From CAWBCI01 sp963787195 (lineage in GTDB: Bacteria > Bacteroidota > Bacteroidia > Bacteroidales > JAGOPY01): a DNA stretch of 64,000 nucleotides. Shown piece after piece: positions 54,848 through 63,698 of this stretch; the stretch's first letter is position 1, and each line of letters opens with the position of its first letter. The translations under genes were made by a program, and so were the position numbers. The notes below the pieces were generated by a model, which saw only the letters and a list, made by a program, of their open reading frames with translations, did not search any database and was not told where the DNA came from. Location: positions 53,004 through 117,003 of the forward strand of contig CAWBCI010000070.1 in the NCBI GenBank assembly GCA_963787195.1, given 5' to 3'.

Positions 54848-56653
54848 TTATTCAAACATAAGGGCGACGGCAATGGTTCCCAGGCCGGCATTCACCCCGA
54901 CGACAGGGGAGATGCTTTCGATAAAAGCTGGTTCCTTGCCTATCACTTCGCTAAGCTTCAGGGCGTATTTACGGGCGCTTTCTTCTTCTTCCTTATTCGA
55001 AAAAACAACAGCATAATTCCATATTTTCCGGGTTTTAAGCTGCCGGCGGATATAATTCAGGACATAAGTCATGGTAGCCTTGCGACTGAATTTTTTACTG
55101 TGGGTGATGGCTTTACCTTCTTCATCAACAATGATGATAGGTTTCAGGTTCAGGACTTTTGCCAATAGTCCTTTCATCGGACTGATCCTGCCTCCTTTAA
55201 CAAAATACTTCAGTGTTTTGACATTGACGAATAGCTTGCTCCTTGGAATCCAATCCTGGATCATGTTTGTGATTTCTTCGTGGGTATGCCCCTGTTCTAA
55301 TGCTTCAGTAGCACGCATTATCAAAAGTCCAAGACCGGCAGATATGGTTTTGCTATCGATGACAGTAATCTTTTTACCGGTTCTCTCCATGACTTCCATT
55401 GCGGTCAGATGACTGTTCTGATAGGTGCCGCTGAGCGCCCTGGAAAGGTTCAGGGAAATAATGGAATCGTAATGAGTGCTCAGATAATTATATTTATTGA
55501 AAAATTCTTTTTTGCTGGGCTGGGATGTGGTTGGATATTCCGGGGCAGCGTCAAGCCGGTCGTAAAACTGGCTTGGTGTGATGGTGATCCGGTCAAGAAA
55601 ATGCGTGCGGCCGAAATGCAGGTTGATGGGCACCATGTGGATCTGCTTGTCTTCCCTGAAACTCAAAGGCAGGTCGGCTGATGAATCGGTCACAATAGCA
55701 ATGGGGAACTTGCGATTGTGAGCAACATCATCCTGAAAAACCATATCATCTACTTTCTGGTTGAAAACATATCCCTGGGCTGAAAGTATCTCAAATAATT
55801 TAGCGGGTTCATCCGTATGTACATGAAAGCGCATCTTTTCGCGCGCTCCCGCAATTACGACTGAATCGCCGTGATCAGTCAGGATTTTCTGGATTTCTAT
55901 TTTATTCAATTTGGAACCTTCAAGTAAAGCTTCGGTGCAATAACGGAAATTATATTCCTTATGCTTGACCATTTTGATCTCTTCAACCGTTTCATAGGCT
56001 GATTGTCGCATCAGGTTTTTCACTTCTCCGTTTTTAAAAAACTCTATCATACCTTCCAGGAAAACGACAAAACCCTTGGCTCCTGCATCTACCACATTGG
56101 CCTTGCGGAGGGCTTCCAGCTTTTCAGTTGTTTCTGCCAGGGATTGTTTGGCTTTTTCATAAGATTCGGTGATGAGATTTTTGAAATCATCGAATTTATC
56201 TTTCAGGCTGAATAAATAGTCGGCCCATTCCTTGATAACTGAAATCATTGTACCTTCCACCGGGAATGAAACTGCTTCATAAGCATATCCTGAAGCCTTT
56301 TGCATGGCTGTAGCAAAAGCAGGGATGTCTATCTTGTTTTCGACCTTGATTTCATTGCTGAAACCATAGAGAAATTGTGCGAAAATAATCCCTGAATTTC
56401 CCCTGGCCCCGATTAGGGCTGCATCAGCTAGAGCCACGGCGGTTTTTTTCAGCGAACTTGTCGGGATAGGACTGTCCACTATGGATTGCATGGTGGACGC
56501 GAGATTGGTTCCTGTATCTGCATCCGGGACAGGGAAAACATTTATTTTATTGATCTGTTGCTGATTCTCAAAAATCTTCCTTGCCCCGGCAATAAAACTG
56601 TAATATAGTTGCCTTCCGGTTAGTTCATTATTATTGGAAGTGGAATTTCTCAA
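54848..56653 (-). CDS. FakA-FakB type fusion: DhaL/DAK kinase domain plus DegV domain
   Basis: A 601-residue protein. Residues about 12-200 form a DhaL (DAK2) domain with NKINVFPVPDADTGTNLASTM and GARGNSGIIFAQF, the nucleotide site of fatty acid kinase FakA. A FakA-type middle domain follows (YNFRYCTEALLEG, VVIAGAREKMRFHVHTDEPAK). Residues about 315-600 form a DegV/FakB domain with IVTDSSADLP, TTSQPSKKEF, LSRALSGTYQNS and KYFVKGGRIS. In Firmicutes, FakA phosphorylates fatty acids held by separate FakB; here both are in one chain. Own promoter at 56690-56718. Confidence 0.92.
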   Translation of the reverse strand: MRNSTSNNNELTGRQLYYSFIAGARKIFENQQQINKINVFPVPDADTGTNLASTMQSIVDSPIPTSSLKKTAVALADAALIGARGNSGIIFAQFLYGFSNEIKVENKIDIPAFATAMQKASGYAYEAVSFPVEGTMISVIKEWADYLFSLKDKFDDFKNLITESYEKAKQSLAETTEKLEALRKANVVDAGAKGFVVFLEGMIEFFKNGEVKNLMRQSAYETVEEIKMVKHKEYNFRYCTEALLEGSKLNKIEIQKILTDHGDSVVIAGAREKMRFHVHTDEPAKLFEILSAQGYVFNQKVDDMVFQDDVAHNRKFPIAIVTDSSADLPLSFREDKQIHMVPINLHFGRTHFLDRITITPSQFYDRLDAAPEYPTTSQPSKKEFFNKYNYLSTHYDSIISLNLSRALSGTYQNSHLTAMEVMERTGKKITVIDSKTISAGLGLLIMRATEALEQGHTHEEITNMIQDWIPRSKLFVNVKTLKYFVKGGRISPMKGLLAKVLNLKPIIIVDEEGKAITHSKKFSRKATMTYVLNYIRRQLKTRKIWNYAVVFSNKEEEESARKYALKLSEVIGKEPAFIESISPVVGVNAGLGTIAVALMFE

Positions 56654-56689
56654 GTATTATAAGATTAGAGTTTTGAAAATAACAATCTG

Positions 56690-56718
56690 CAAATATAGAT
56701 ATTTTTAAATCATTCAAA
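56690..56718 (-). promoter_or_regulatory. Promoter of the FakA-FakB fusion gene
   Basis: On the minus strand TATATTTG (56690-56697) matches the -7 box exactly and TTTG (56715-56718) lies 17 bases upstream as the -33 element. The rest of the 362-base gap up to 57015 holds only the divergent promoter of the DUF1573 gene. Confidence 0.6.
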
Positions 56719-56940
56719 GTGAGGCAAGCATATAGTGGAAATATTGATAAAAAAATGGACTTATATGGATTTATTTATAATTGTGGCAAGGTTTTGGATG
56801 AAGAATAAACCTGATATGAAGCCTTTTTTCGAATATTTTTAAAATCAATATATAGTTAATTCAATTGCAGATGAATTTGAAGTTTTTTAGAAGATATATA
56901 AAGAGTGCATATGTTAAAAAAGTTTAAAATCCCTTTAAAA

Positions 56941-56972
56941 TTGAGCATTTTTGCAAAAACTTCATAAATTTG
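56941..56972 (+). promoter_or_regulatory. Promoter of the DUF1573 gene
   Basis: TAAATTTG (56965-56972) matches the -7 box exactly; TTG (56941-56943) lies 21 bases upstream. The start codon is 43 bases downstream. Confidence 0.55.
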
Positions 56973-57015
56973 CGTATAATTCACTAATCGTAGGATCATT
57001 AAAAGTTTAATAAAA

Positions 57016-57486
57016 ATGAAAAAAATCGCCTTGTTTTTTACTCTGTTTGTTTTTGGCACCGGGATTACTTTTGCACAGAAAGAACAGCCTGTAAAGGTTG
57101 AAGACAATCCAAACGCTCCTGTTATCACCTTTGAAAAGAATGTTCATGATTATGGCACAGTTGCCTATGGGGGTGATGGAGTTTGTACTTTTAAATTTAC
57201 CAATACAGGAAAAGAACCATTGATATTACAGCAACCTCAGTCATCCTGTGGGTGTACTGTTCCAACCTGGCCAAAGGAACCGGTATTGCCGGGGGAAAGT
57301 AATGAGATCAAGGTTACCTATAATACTAAAAAGGTAGGTCCGATCAATAAAACCGTTACAATCCGGTCAAATGCAAAAAACAATACAGTAATACTCCGGA
57401 TTACCGGAAAAGTAGAACCTAATGCCCAAAAACAGGTTCCTGAAAAACCGGCCAACGAAAGCGCTCCGGTTAATAAAAGCAAATAA
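57016..57486 (+). CDS. DUF1573 exported protein
   Basis: A 156-residue protein with a signal peptide (1-20, FAQKE). Residues about 37-135 are the DUF1573 Ig-like domain: FDYGTV-type segment VHDYGTVAYGG, FKFTNTGKEPL, SSCGCTVPTWPKEPVLPGE and VTYNTKKVG. Its tail is Pro/Lys-rich. Function unknown; widespread in Bacteroidota envelopes. Followed by a strong terminator at 57509. Confidence 0.93.
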   Translation: MKKIALFFTLFVFGTGITFAQKEQPVKVEDNPNAPVITFEKNVHDYGTVAYGGDGVCTFKFTNTGKEPLILQQPQSSCGCTVPTWPKEPVLPGESNEIKVTYNTKKVGPINKTVTIRSNAKNNTVILRITGKVEPNAQKQVPEKPANESAPVNKSK

Positions 57487-57508
57487 GAATTTTATAAGAA
57501 ATGTTGAA

Positions 57509-57538
57509 AATCCCGGCCCTCAGGACCGGGATTTTTTT
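57509..57538 (+). terminator. Rho-independent terminator after the DUF1573 gene
   Basis: AATCCCGG and CCGGGATT pair, extended by CC/GG around TCA, followed by seven T residues. Confidence 0.9.
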
Positions 57539-57562
57539 ATTTTTGCTGAAAAGATAATAACC

Positions 57563-58762
57563 ATGCCAAAAATATCTCAAAAAGGAATGAGGATGCCGGA
57601 ATCACCCATCAGAAAACTGGTTCCTTATGCAGACGCCGCTAAGAAAGCCGGCAGGAAAGTCTATCATCTGAATATTGGACAACCCGATATCCCGACCCCT
57701 GATGTTGCCCTGGATGCTATCCGTCACTTTAATCAGAAAGTGGTTGAATACAGTCATTCAGCCGGTATACTCTCGTATCGTAAAAGATTGGTCGACTATT
57801 ATAAAAAATATAATATAGATGTTACACCGGATGAAATCATAGTTGGGGCTGGCGCATCCGAAGCACTTTTATTTGCCATTAACTCTTGTATGGATCCAGG
57901 CGATGAAATGATCATCCCGGAACCCTTTTATGCTAACTATAATGGTTTTGCGATAAATTCAGGAGCAGTGGTGGTTCCTATAGTCTCCTCCATTGAATCG
58001 GGATTTGCACTGCCCCCCATAGCGGATTTTGAAAAAGCTATTACCCCCAGGACCAAGGCAATTCTGATCTGCAATCCCAATAATCCTACCGGTTACCTCT
58101 ATTCAAAAGAAGAGCTGGAAATCCTGAGGGAAATCGTACTGAAACATGACCTTTATCTTATTGCAGATGAGGTTTACCGTGAATTTTGCTACGATAATCA
58201 TCCGCATTATTCGGCAATGTACCTTAAGGGTATCGAAGAAAATGTGATCCTGATCGATTCGGTTTCAAAAAGATACAGTGCCTGTGGATTCAGGGTCGGC
58301 TGCCTGATCACCAAAAATAAGGAAGTGATCAAAACCGCCATGAAATTTGCCCAGGCCCGCCTGAGTCCACCGACCTTCGGGCAAGTAGCTGCCGAAGCCG
58401 CCATCGATACGCCCCAGGAATATTTTGATGCCGTTATAAAAGAATATCACCAAAGAAGGGATGTGGTGGTGAAAGCTATCAACAATATGCCCGGATGTTA
58501 CTGCCCGAAACCTAAAGGAGCATTTTATGTGGTAGCACGCCTGCCAATTGATGATTCGGATAGATTCTGCCGCTGGCTCCTTGAGGATTTTCAGTATAAT
58601 AATGAAACAGTTATGCTGGCACCTGCTTCGGGATTTTATTCCACACCCGGAAAAGGAAAGGATGAGGTAAGGATCAGTTATGTGCTGAATGTGAATGATC
58701 TGGCCAAATCAATGATTTGCCTGGAGGAAGCTTTAAAAGTGTACCCCGGCTCTACCCTCTGA
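57563..58762 (+). CDS. Class I PLP-dependent aminotransferase
   Basis: A 399-residue aspartate-aminotransferase-superfamily enzyme. Motifs: YHLNIGQPDIPTPD, VGAGASEALLFA, CNPNNPTGYLYS, IADEVYREFCYD and the PLP lysine in DSVSKRYSACGFRVG. The frame is open to 57422, but that part overlaps the preceding gene and its terminator, so ATG 57563 is chosen. Amino-donor specificity is unknown. Confidence 0.93.
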   Translation: MPKISQKGMRMPESPIRKLVPYADAAKKAGRKVYHLNIGQPDIPTPDVALDAIRHFNQKVVEYSHSAGILSYRKRLVDYYKKYNIDVTPDEIIVGAGASEALLFAINSCMDPGDEMIIPEPFYANYNGFAINSGAVVVPIVSSIESGFALPPIADFEKAITPRTKAILICNPNNPTGYLYSKEELEILREIVLKHDLYLIADEVYREFCYDNHPHYSAMYLKGIEENVILIDSVSKRYSACGFRVGCLITKNKEVIKTAMKFAQARLSPPTFGQVAAEAAIDTPQEYFDAVIKEYHQRRDVVVKAINNMPGCYCPKPKGAFYVVARLPIDDSDRFCRWLLEDFQYNNETVMLAPASGFYSTPGKGKDEVRISYVLNVNDLAKSMICLEEALKVYPGSTL

Positions 58763-58764
58763 TA

Positions 58765-60000
58765 TCAAAAATCCTTGTACAAAAGATATTTTGACCTGAG
58801 CCGGCGAAACCGGCTCAGGTTTTCTTTCCATGTTGATCTGATCGCATCCTCAGTAATTCCGCCTTCTATTTGTTTCCTTAATTTATCATTCCCGGCCAAC
58901 TTATCGAAATATGAGTTAAAAAACTCAGTCTTCTTTGAAAGATAATTATAGTATCCGATAAGGTATTGTAAAGTGAAGGGATTTTCATTCCGGAATATAT
59001 TTTCGGCAAAAGCGCTCACATTGGTCCCGTAACATTGTTCATCCTTGTATGGGGGATTTTCACTGACACCCTGTATACTCCGGGGTTTGAAGCTAAAACT
59101 GCCGATACTAAAATCCGGATGCCCGATTACCTGGAAAGGCACGTCGGTTCCCCTGCCTACACTAACCACAGTGCCTTCGAACAGAGCCAGAGAAGGATAT
59201 AAATAAACAGCCTGCCAGTCGGGCAGGTTAGGAGAGGGCCTGATGGGTAGCTTGCAGATCATGGAATGTTCATAGTCTTTCAAAGGGATGACCATCAGGC
59301 TGCACTGAATCCCATTTTTCAACCAGCCTTCACCATTTATCATCCGTGCAAATTCACCAATGGTCATACCATAAACAATAGGGATGGGGAACATTCCGAC
59401 AAATGATGAGAAGGCTGTATCCAGAACCGGTCCGTCAATATAAAATCCATTCGGGTTGGGACGGTCCAGCAAAATGACTGGTATTCCCGATTCGGCGCAG
59501 GCCTCCATCACATAAGCCAGGGTAGAAATATAGGTGTAAAACCTGACTCCGACATCCTGTATGTCAAAGATCATCAGGTCCAGATTCTTTAGGTCATCGA
59601 CTGTGGGTTTTTTATGGCTGCCGTATAGGGAAATAATTTGCTTTCCGCTTCTTTTATCCGTACTGCCGGAAATCAGCGCCCCGGCTTCCGCATCTCCCCG
59701 GAAGCCATGTTCAGGACTGAAAATTTTTTCCACATCAAAACCGGCACTGAGGAGGCTATCCACCAAATGAACATCTCCGATTCTTGATGTTTGGTTACAA
59801 CATATTCCTATCTTCTTTCCTTTCAATTCATTAAAATAAAGTTCAGTCTGTTGTGCACCGGTTTTAATATTATTGTATGTAATGAATTTTAATTCTGAAT
59901 GGGTTTTTTCCTGGGAATGGCAGCCCCAGTTCAAAAAAAATGAAAATAATATGAGCAGATTCAAAGCGTATTTGTAATTGTTTGCCCGAAATTTCATCAT
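58765..60000 (-). CDS. NamZ-like exo-beta-N-acetylmuramidase (DUF1343), lipoprotein
   Basis: A 411-residue lipoprotein (lipobox NWGC) of the DUF1343 family: GKKIGICCNQTSRIG, FSPEHGFRG, LDLMIFDIQDVGVRFYTYISTL, LLDRPNPNG and GRGTDVPFQVIGHP. Characterised members (NamZ, GH171) remove N-acetylmuramic acid from peptidoglycan chain ends. ATG 60000 (MMKFRANN) is preferred to the in-frame ATG 60018, which would add residues before the signal peptide. An Mpl-like ligase 2.2 kb away would fit peptidoglycan recycling. Confidence 0.9.
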   Translation of the reverse strand: MMKFRANNYKYALNLLILFSFFLNWGCHSQEKTHSELKFITYNNIKTGAQQTELYFNELKGKKIGICCNQTSRIGDVHLVDSLLSAGFDVEKIFSPEHGFRGDAEAGALISGSTDKRSGKQIISLYGSHKKPTVDDLKNLDLMIFDIQDVGVRFYTYISTLAYVMEACAESGIPVILLDRPNPNGFYIDGPVLDTAFSSFVGMFPIPIVYGMTIGEFARMINGEGWLKNGIQCSLMVIPLKDYEHSMICKLPIRPSPNLPDWQAVYLYPSLALFEGTVVSVGRGTDVPFQVIGHPDFSIGSFSFKPRSIQGVSENPPYKDEQCYGTNVSAFAENIFRNENPFTLQYLIGYYNYLSKKTEFFNSYFDKLAGNDKLRKQIEGGITEDAIRSTWKENLSRFRRLRSKYLLYKDF

Positions 60001-60037
60001 GCCTATCATAACATCCATTCTTTAAGCCTAAATTTAA

Positions 60038-60045
60038 TACTTTTG
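60038..60045 (+). promoter_or_regulatory. -7 box upstream of the LolC/E-like gene
   Basis: TACTTTTG matches TAnnTTTG exactly, 122 bases before the TTG start; the intervening leader contains the heptamer repeat. Confidence 0.35.
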
Positions 60046-60123
60046 TTATATACAGTTTCCAGTGAAGAAAACATTAGTTTTTAGATCCAATAATGAAACT
60101 TCAGTCAATTCTTCATTTTAATA

Positions 60124-60163
60124 TCTGAAATCTGAATCTGAAATCTGAAATCTGAAATCTGAA
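60124..60163. repeat. Heptamer tandem repeat (ATCTGAA)
   Basis: About six copies of ATCTGAA (one lacks a base), ending four bases before the TTG start codon of the permease. In-frame stops show it is not coding. Confidence 0.85.
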
Positions 60164-60166
60164 ACC

Positions 60167-61393
60167 TTGAACCTTTCCCTTTACATATCCAGGCATATCA
60201 GCAGTAAAGATAAGGAAAATTTTTCCGGACCTGCGGTAAGGATAGCCATCATTTCCATTTCTCTCGGGCTGGCTGTGATGATCATATCAATGGCAGTTTT
60301 GTCTGGTTTCCAGGGTCATATTCGCTCAAAGGTGACCGGTTTTGCGGCCGATATTACTATTGACAATTTTGATGAGAACTCTTCTTATGAGAAAACACCG
60401 GTCAGCATAAATCAAACATTTTACCCTTCCATCCAAAATGAAGATGGAATAAAGCATATCCAGATTTTTGCGCTAAAGGCGGGGATTATTAAAACGGAGG
60501 ATCAGATTCAGGGAGTGGTGTTGAAAGGTATCGGCCCTGATTATGACTGGAAATTCATGCAGGATAATCTGGTTGAAGGCCATACTTTCCATCTCTCCGA
60601 TTCAGCCAGCAGCAATGAGATACTGATCTCAAGATACATTGCCAATAAGCTGTATTTGAAGACAGGAGATGAGGTGAGAATGTATTTTATAAGTGGATCG
60701 GAGTCACAACCCCGTGGAAGAAAATTCCGTGTATCAGGGATATATGAAACCGGACTTGAGGACCTGGATAAAGTATATGTCCTTGGAGATATCAGACATA
60801 TTCAGAAGCTTAACAATTGGTCTCCGGATGAGGTATCGGGGTTTGAAATTTATATCGATAATTTCAGGAAACTTAATAAAATGAGTGACCTGGTATACAG
60901 TGAAATTCCTTATCAGTTAAATACTCAAACAGTGGTCCAGGCTTTTCCGCAGATTTTTGACTGGCTTCATCTGATGGATATGAACGTGGTGATCATACTG
61001 GTATTGATGGTATTGGTGGCGGGAATTACAATGATATCAACGCTCCTGATTCTTATTTTGGAAAGGACTAACATGATCGGAATATTGAAAGCACTTGGTA
61101 TGACCAGTTCCGGCATAAGAAGGATATTTCTGTATAATTCTGCTTATATTGTTGGAAGGGGATTGTTCTGGGGAAATCTGGCCGGCATCACTATTTGCCT
61201 GATACAATATAATTTGAAACTTTTTCCACTTGACCAGGAATCCTATTATATGTCATATGTCCCAATAGATCTTCAGATCATGCCTCTTTTGCTGATAAAC
61301 CTGGGAACATTTCTGATTTGCCTTCTGATGCTGATATTGCCGAGTTATATAATTTCAAGAATAACACCTATAAAGGCAATCCGTTTTAATTAG
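60167..61393 (+). CDS. ABC transporter permease, LolC/LolE-FtsX type
   Basis: A 408-residue inner-membrane protein starting MNLSLYISRHIS at a TTG codon (the usual LolC/E N-terminus; no other start is available because the repeat upstream contains stops in frame). A membrane helix at about 24-48 is followed by a large periplasmic MacB-like domain and three C-terminal helices (about 272-300, 320-345 and 365-395) typical of FtsX/LolC. It probably works with a LolD-type ATPase in lipoprotein release; no ATPase gene is adjacent. Confidence 0.9.
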   Translation: MNLSLYISRHISSKDKENFSGPAVRIAIISISLGLAVMIISMAVLSGFQGHIRSKVTGFAADITIDNFDENSSYEKTPVSINQTFYPSIQNEDGIKHIQIFALKAGIIKTEDQIQGVVLKGIGPDYDWKFMQDNLVEGHTFHLSDSASSNEILISRYIANKLYLKTGDEVRMYFISGSESQPRGRKFRVSGIYETGLEDLDKVYVLGDIRHIQKLNNWSPDEVSGFEIYIDNFRKLNKMSDLVYSEIPYQLNTQTVVQAFPQIFDWLHLMDMNVVIILVLMVLVAGITMISTLLILILERTNMIGILKALGMTSSGIRRIFLYNSAYIVGRGLFWGNLAGITICLIQYNLKLFPLDQESYYMSYVPIDLQIMPLLLINLGTFLICLLMLILPSYIISRITPIKAIRFN

Positions 61394-61421
61394 ATGATTT
61401 AAGAGGAAGAAGATCTCTGAT

Positions 61422-62138
61422 TTATCTCTTGTGGAGACCACATTCTTTCAGGTCGGGATTTTCCCACCACCATCTTCCGGCCCGGATATCTTCCCCGGGT
61501 TGAATGGCGCGGGTGCAAGGCTGGCATCCGATACTCGGATAGCCCTGCCTATGGAGTACGTTATAAGGGATGGATTTTTCATTTATATAGTTCCAGACAT
61601 CCTCTTCGGTCCAATTATATAAGGGGTTAACTTTGATTTTACTGTTCAGTTTATCCCATTCCACCAGTTGAAGATCCTGGCGGGTAATGGATTGATCTTT
61701 TCGCAAGCCACTGATCCACACATCCAGGTCTTTTAGCGCCCGGTTGAGGGGCTCTATTTTCCGGATATGACAACAAAGTTTCCGATTTTCAATATTATCG
61801 TAGAAGAGGTTAATTCCTTTTTTTTTGACCATTTCTTCAACCCGCCTGGCTTCAGGAAAAAAGATGTTAATCTTAATATTATACTTTTTACAGCTCAGGT
61901 CTATCAGGTCATAAGTCTCGGGAAACATTCTTCCGGTATCTAATGTGAAGATGTTAGCGGATGGCTTAATTCCGGCAATCATTTCAGTGATCACCTGGTC
62001 TTCTGCACCCAGACTGGATGCAAAACCTATTTTTTTATCATATTTTTCAAGGAAGAAGCGAATCACTTCCTGAGGGCTTTTTCCTGAGAAGTTTTCATTG
62101 TATTCTACGGCGAGGGCTTCAAGATTCATAGCCTGCAT
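61422..62138 (-). CDS. cysH: Phosphoadenylyl-/adenylyl-sulfate reductase
   Basis: A 238-residue reductase of assimilatory sulfate reduction: SLGAEDQVITEM, TLDTGRMFPETY, WISGLRKDQSITR and WTEEDVW. It carries the iron-sulfur cysteines Cys122-Cys123 and Cys205-x2-Cys208 that mark APS-type [4Fe-4S] reductases, and ECGLH at the C-terminus (Cys233, the redox Cys). APS is thus the likelier substrate than PAPS. Converges with the LolC/E-like gene and is divergent from the Mpl-like gene. Confidence 0.95.
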   Translation of the reverse strand: MQAMNLEALAVEYNENFSGKSPQEVIRFFLEKYDKKIGFASSLGAEDQVITEMIAGIKPSANIFTLDTGRMFPETYDLIDLSCKKYNIKINIFFPEARRVEEMVKKKGINLFYDNIENRKLCCHIRKIEPLNRALKDLDVWISGLRKDQSITRQDLQLVEWDKLNSKIKVNPLYNWTEEDVWNYINEKSIPYNVLHRQGYPSIGCQPCTRAIQPGEDIRAGRWWWENPDLKECGLHKR

Positions 62139-62182
62139 TTTTGAGAGATTATGAGTAGCTTAACAAAAGTAATAAATTAAAT

Positions 62183-62190
62183 TAACTTTG
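62183..62190 (+). promoter_or_regulatory. -7 box of the Mpl-like gene
   Basis: TAACTTTG matches TAnnTTTG exactly, 18 bases before the ATG at 62209. Confidence 0.5.
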
Positions 62191-62208
62191 AAGTTTTGAT
62201 ACACGATT

Positions 62209-63576
62209 ATGAAAGTTCATTTTATTGCCATAGGCGGCAGTGCCATGCACAATCTGGCTATAGCCTTGAAAAGAAAGGGATATGATGTGAGTGGTTCGGA
62301 CGATGAAATTTTCGAGCCGTCCCGGGGAAGACTGGCAAGTTACGGCTTATTGCCTTCCGGCCCTGGATGGGATCAGTCGCGAATCACTAAAGACCTGGAT
62401 GCCGTTATCCTCGGAATGCATGCCCGGCAGGATAATCCGGAGCTAATAAGGGCCAGGGAGCTAGGTTTGAAGATTTTTTCCTATCCTGAATATTTGTATG
62501 AAGTTTCCCGTGAAAAGATCCGGGTTGTGATCGGCGGAAGCCATGGCAAAACTACTATCACCTCAATGGTACTGCATGTCTTGAAATATTCAGGGATAGA
62601 ATGTGATTATATGGTCGGAGCCCAGCTGGAAGGATTCGATGTGATGGTAAGGCTTAGCTCTGAGGCGAATTTTATGATACTGGAAGGGGATGAGTATCTC
62701 TCTTCAATATTGGATCCACGGCCTAAATTCCATCTTTATAAACCCCATATCGCACTGATCAGTGGAATAGCATGGGATCATATCAACGTTTTCCCCACCT
62801 TTGAAAATTATGTGGAGCAATTCATCTTATTTGCTGAAATGATTGAAAAAGACGGGAAGCTTATTTATTGTGAAGAAGACCCGCAGGTTGTTAAAGTGGC
62901 AAAATCAGCCCGGAAGGACATTTCGTTATTTCCCTATTCCTCTCTGCCTTTTATGGTAAATAAAGGGCTTACTTACTTACTTACAGCCCATGGCCAAATC
63001 CCCCTGCATATTTTCGGAAAACATAATATGCAGAACCTTGGAGGGGCCCTGGAAATTTGCAGGCAGCTTGGCGTTAGCGATCATCAGTTTTTTAAAGCAA
63101 TTAAACAGTTTAAAGGAGCTTCCAAACGCTTACAATTACTTAGGCAAAATGATCATAGCTCTATTTTCAAGGACTTTGCCCATAGTCCTTCCAAACTAAA
63201 AGCTACAATCGATGCAGTAAAACAGCAGTTTCCCGAGCGTCAGCTTGTGGCATGCCTTGAACTCCACACATACAGCAGCCTTAACCGGGAATTCTTATCT
63301 CAATATAGAAAAGCAATGGATGGGGCTGATTATCCCTATGTCTATTTTAATCCCCATACGATTAGCCTGAAAAAATTGCCTCCGATTAGTGAAGATGATA
63401 TCCGCGAAGCATTTGAAAACCAGAGATTAAAGATATTTACCGATTCTGTCTTATTAAAAGATGAACTACTTCAATTAGATTACAGGAACAAAAGTCTCCT
63501 GATGATGAGTTCCGGAAATTTCGACGGTATAGATATGGATACTTTGGCTGAAAAGATCATGAGCATGAATAAGTAA
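62209..63576 (+). CDS. mpl: Mur ligase, Mpl-like (murein peptide recycling)
   Basis: A 455-residue Mur ligase with the N-terminal Rossmann-like domain (HFIAIGGSAMHNLAIALKRKG), P-loop IGGSHGKTTITSM (about 108-120), the central EGDEYLSS and WDHINVFPTFENY motifs, and the C-terminal domain (DFAHSPSKLKATI, about 325). The family includes MurC and Mpl; GDEY after 'ILE' and AHSPSK (where MurC has HHP/YGHHPTE) favour Mpl, which joins L-Ala-D-Glu-mDap to UDP-MurNAc. Own promoter at 62183 and a terminator at 63580. Confidence 0.88.
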   Translation: MKVHFIAIGGSAMHNLAIALKRKGYDVSGSDDEIFEPSRGRLASYGLLPSGPGWDQSRITKDLDAVILGMHARQDNPELIRARELGLKIFSYPEYLYEVSREKIRVVIGGSHGKTTITSMVLHVLKYSGIECDYMVGAQLEGFDVMVRLSSEANFMILEGDEYLSSILDPRPKFHLYKPHIALISGIAWDHINVFPTFENYVEQFILFAEMIEKDGKLIYCEEDPQVVKVAKSARKDISLFPYSSLPFMVNKGLTYLLTAHGQIPLHIFGKHNMQNLGGALEICRQLGVSDHQFFKAIKQFKGASKRLQLLRQNDHSSIFKDFAHSPSKLKATIDAVKQQFPERQLVACLELHTYSSLNREFLSQYRKAMDGADYPYVYFNPHTISLKKLPPISEDDIREAFENQRLKIFTDSVLLKDELLQLDYRNKSLLMMSSGNFDGIDMDTLAEKIMSMNK

Positions 63577-63579
63577 AAA

Positions 63580-63616
63580 AATGCCGGCAAGCTTTTTAAG
63601 CCACCGGCATTTATTT
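63580..63616 (+). terminator. Terminator after the Mpl-like gene
   Basis: AATGCCGG and CCGGCATT pair, with an inner GCTT/AAGC stem, followed by a T-rich stretch. Confidence 0.85.
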
Positions 63617-63639
63617 TAAGTTTTATTATTTATTTTCTA

Positions 63640-63694
63640 ATTCTGAATTCTGAAACGACGCGAAGCGGCGTCCCGGGAAACCGGGATCAGAAAT
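63640..63694. repeat. Composite small inverted repeats behind rho
   Basis: An outer TTCTGA/TCAGAA pair encloses GACGC/GCGTC and CCCGG-GAAA-CCGGG hairpins. It lies between the convergent Mpl-like and rho genes and may be another short intergenic repeat family or the rho terminator. Confidence 0.5.
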
Positions 63695-63698
63695 GTTA

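Noticed and set aside
57422..57562. N-terminal extension of the class I aminotransferase
   Set aside because: It overlaps the end of the DUF1573 gene and its terminator; the family begins at MPKISQKG.
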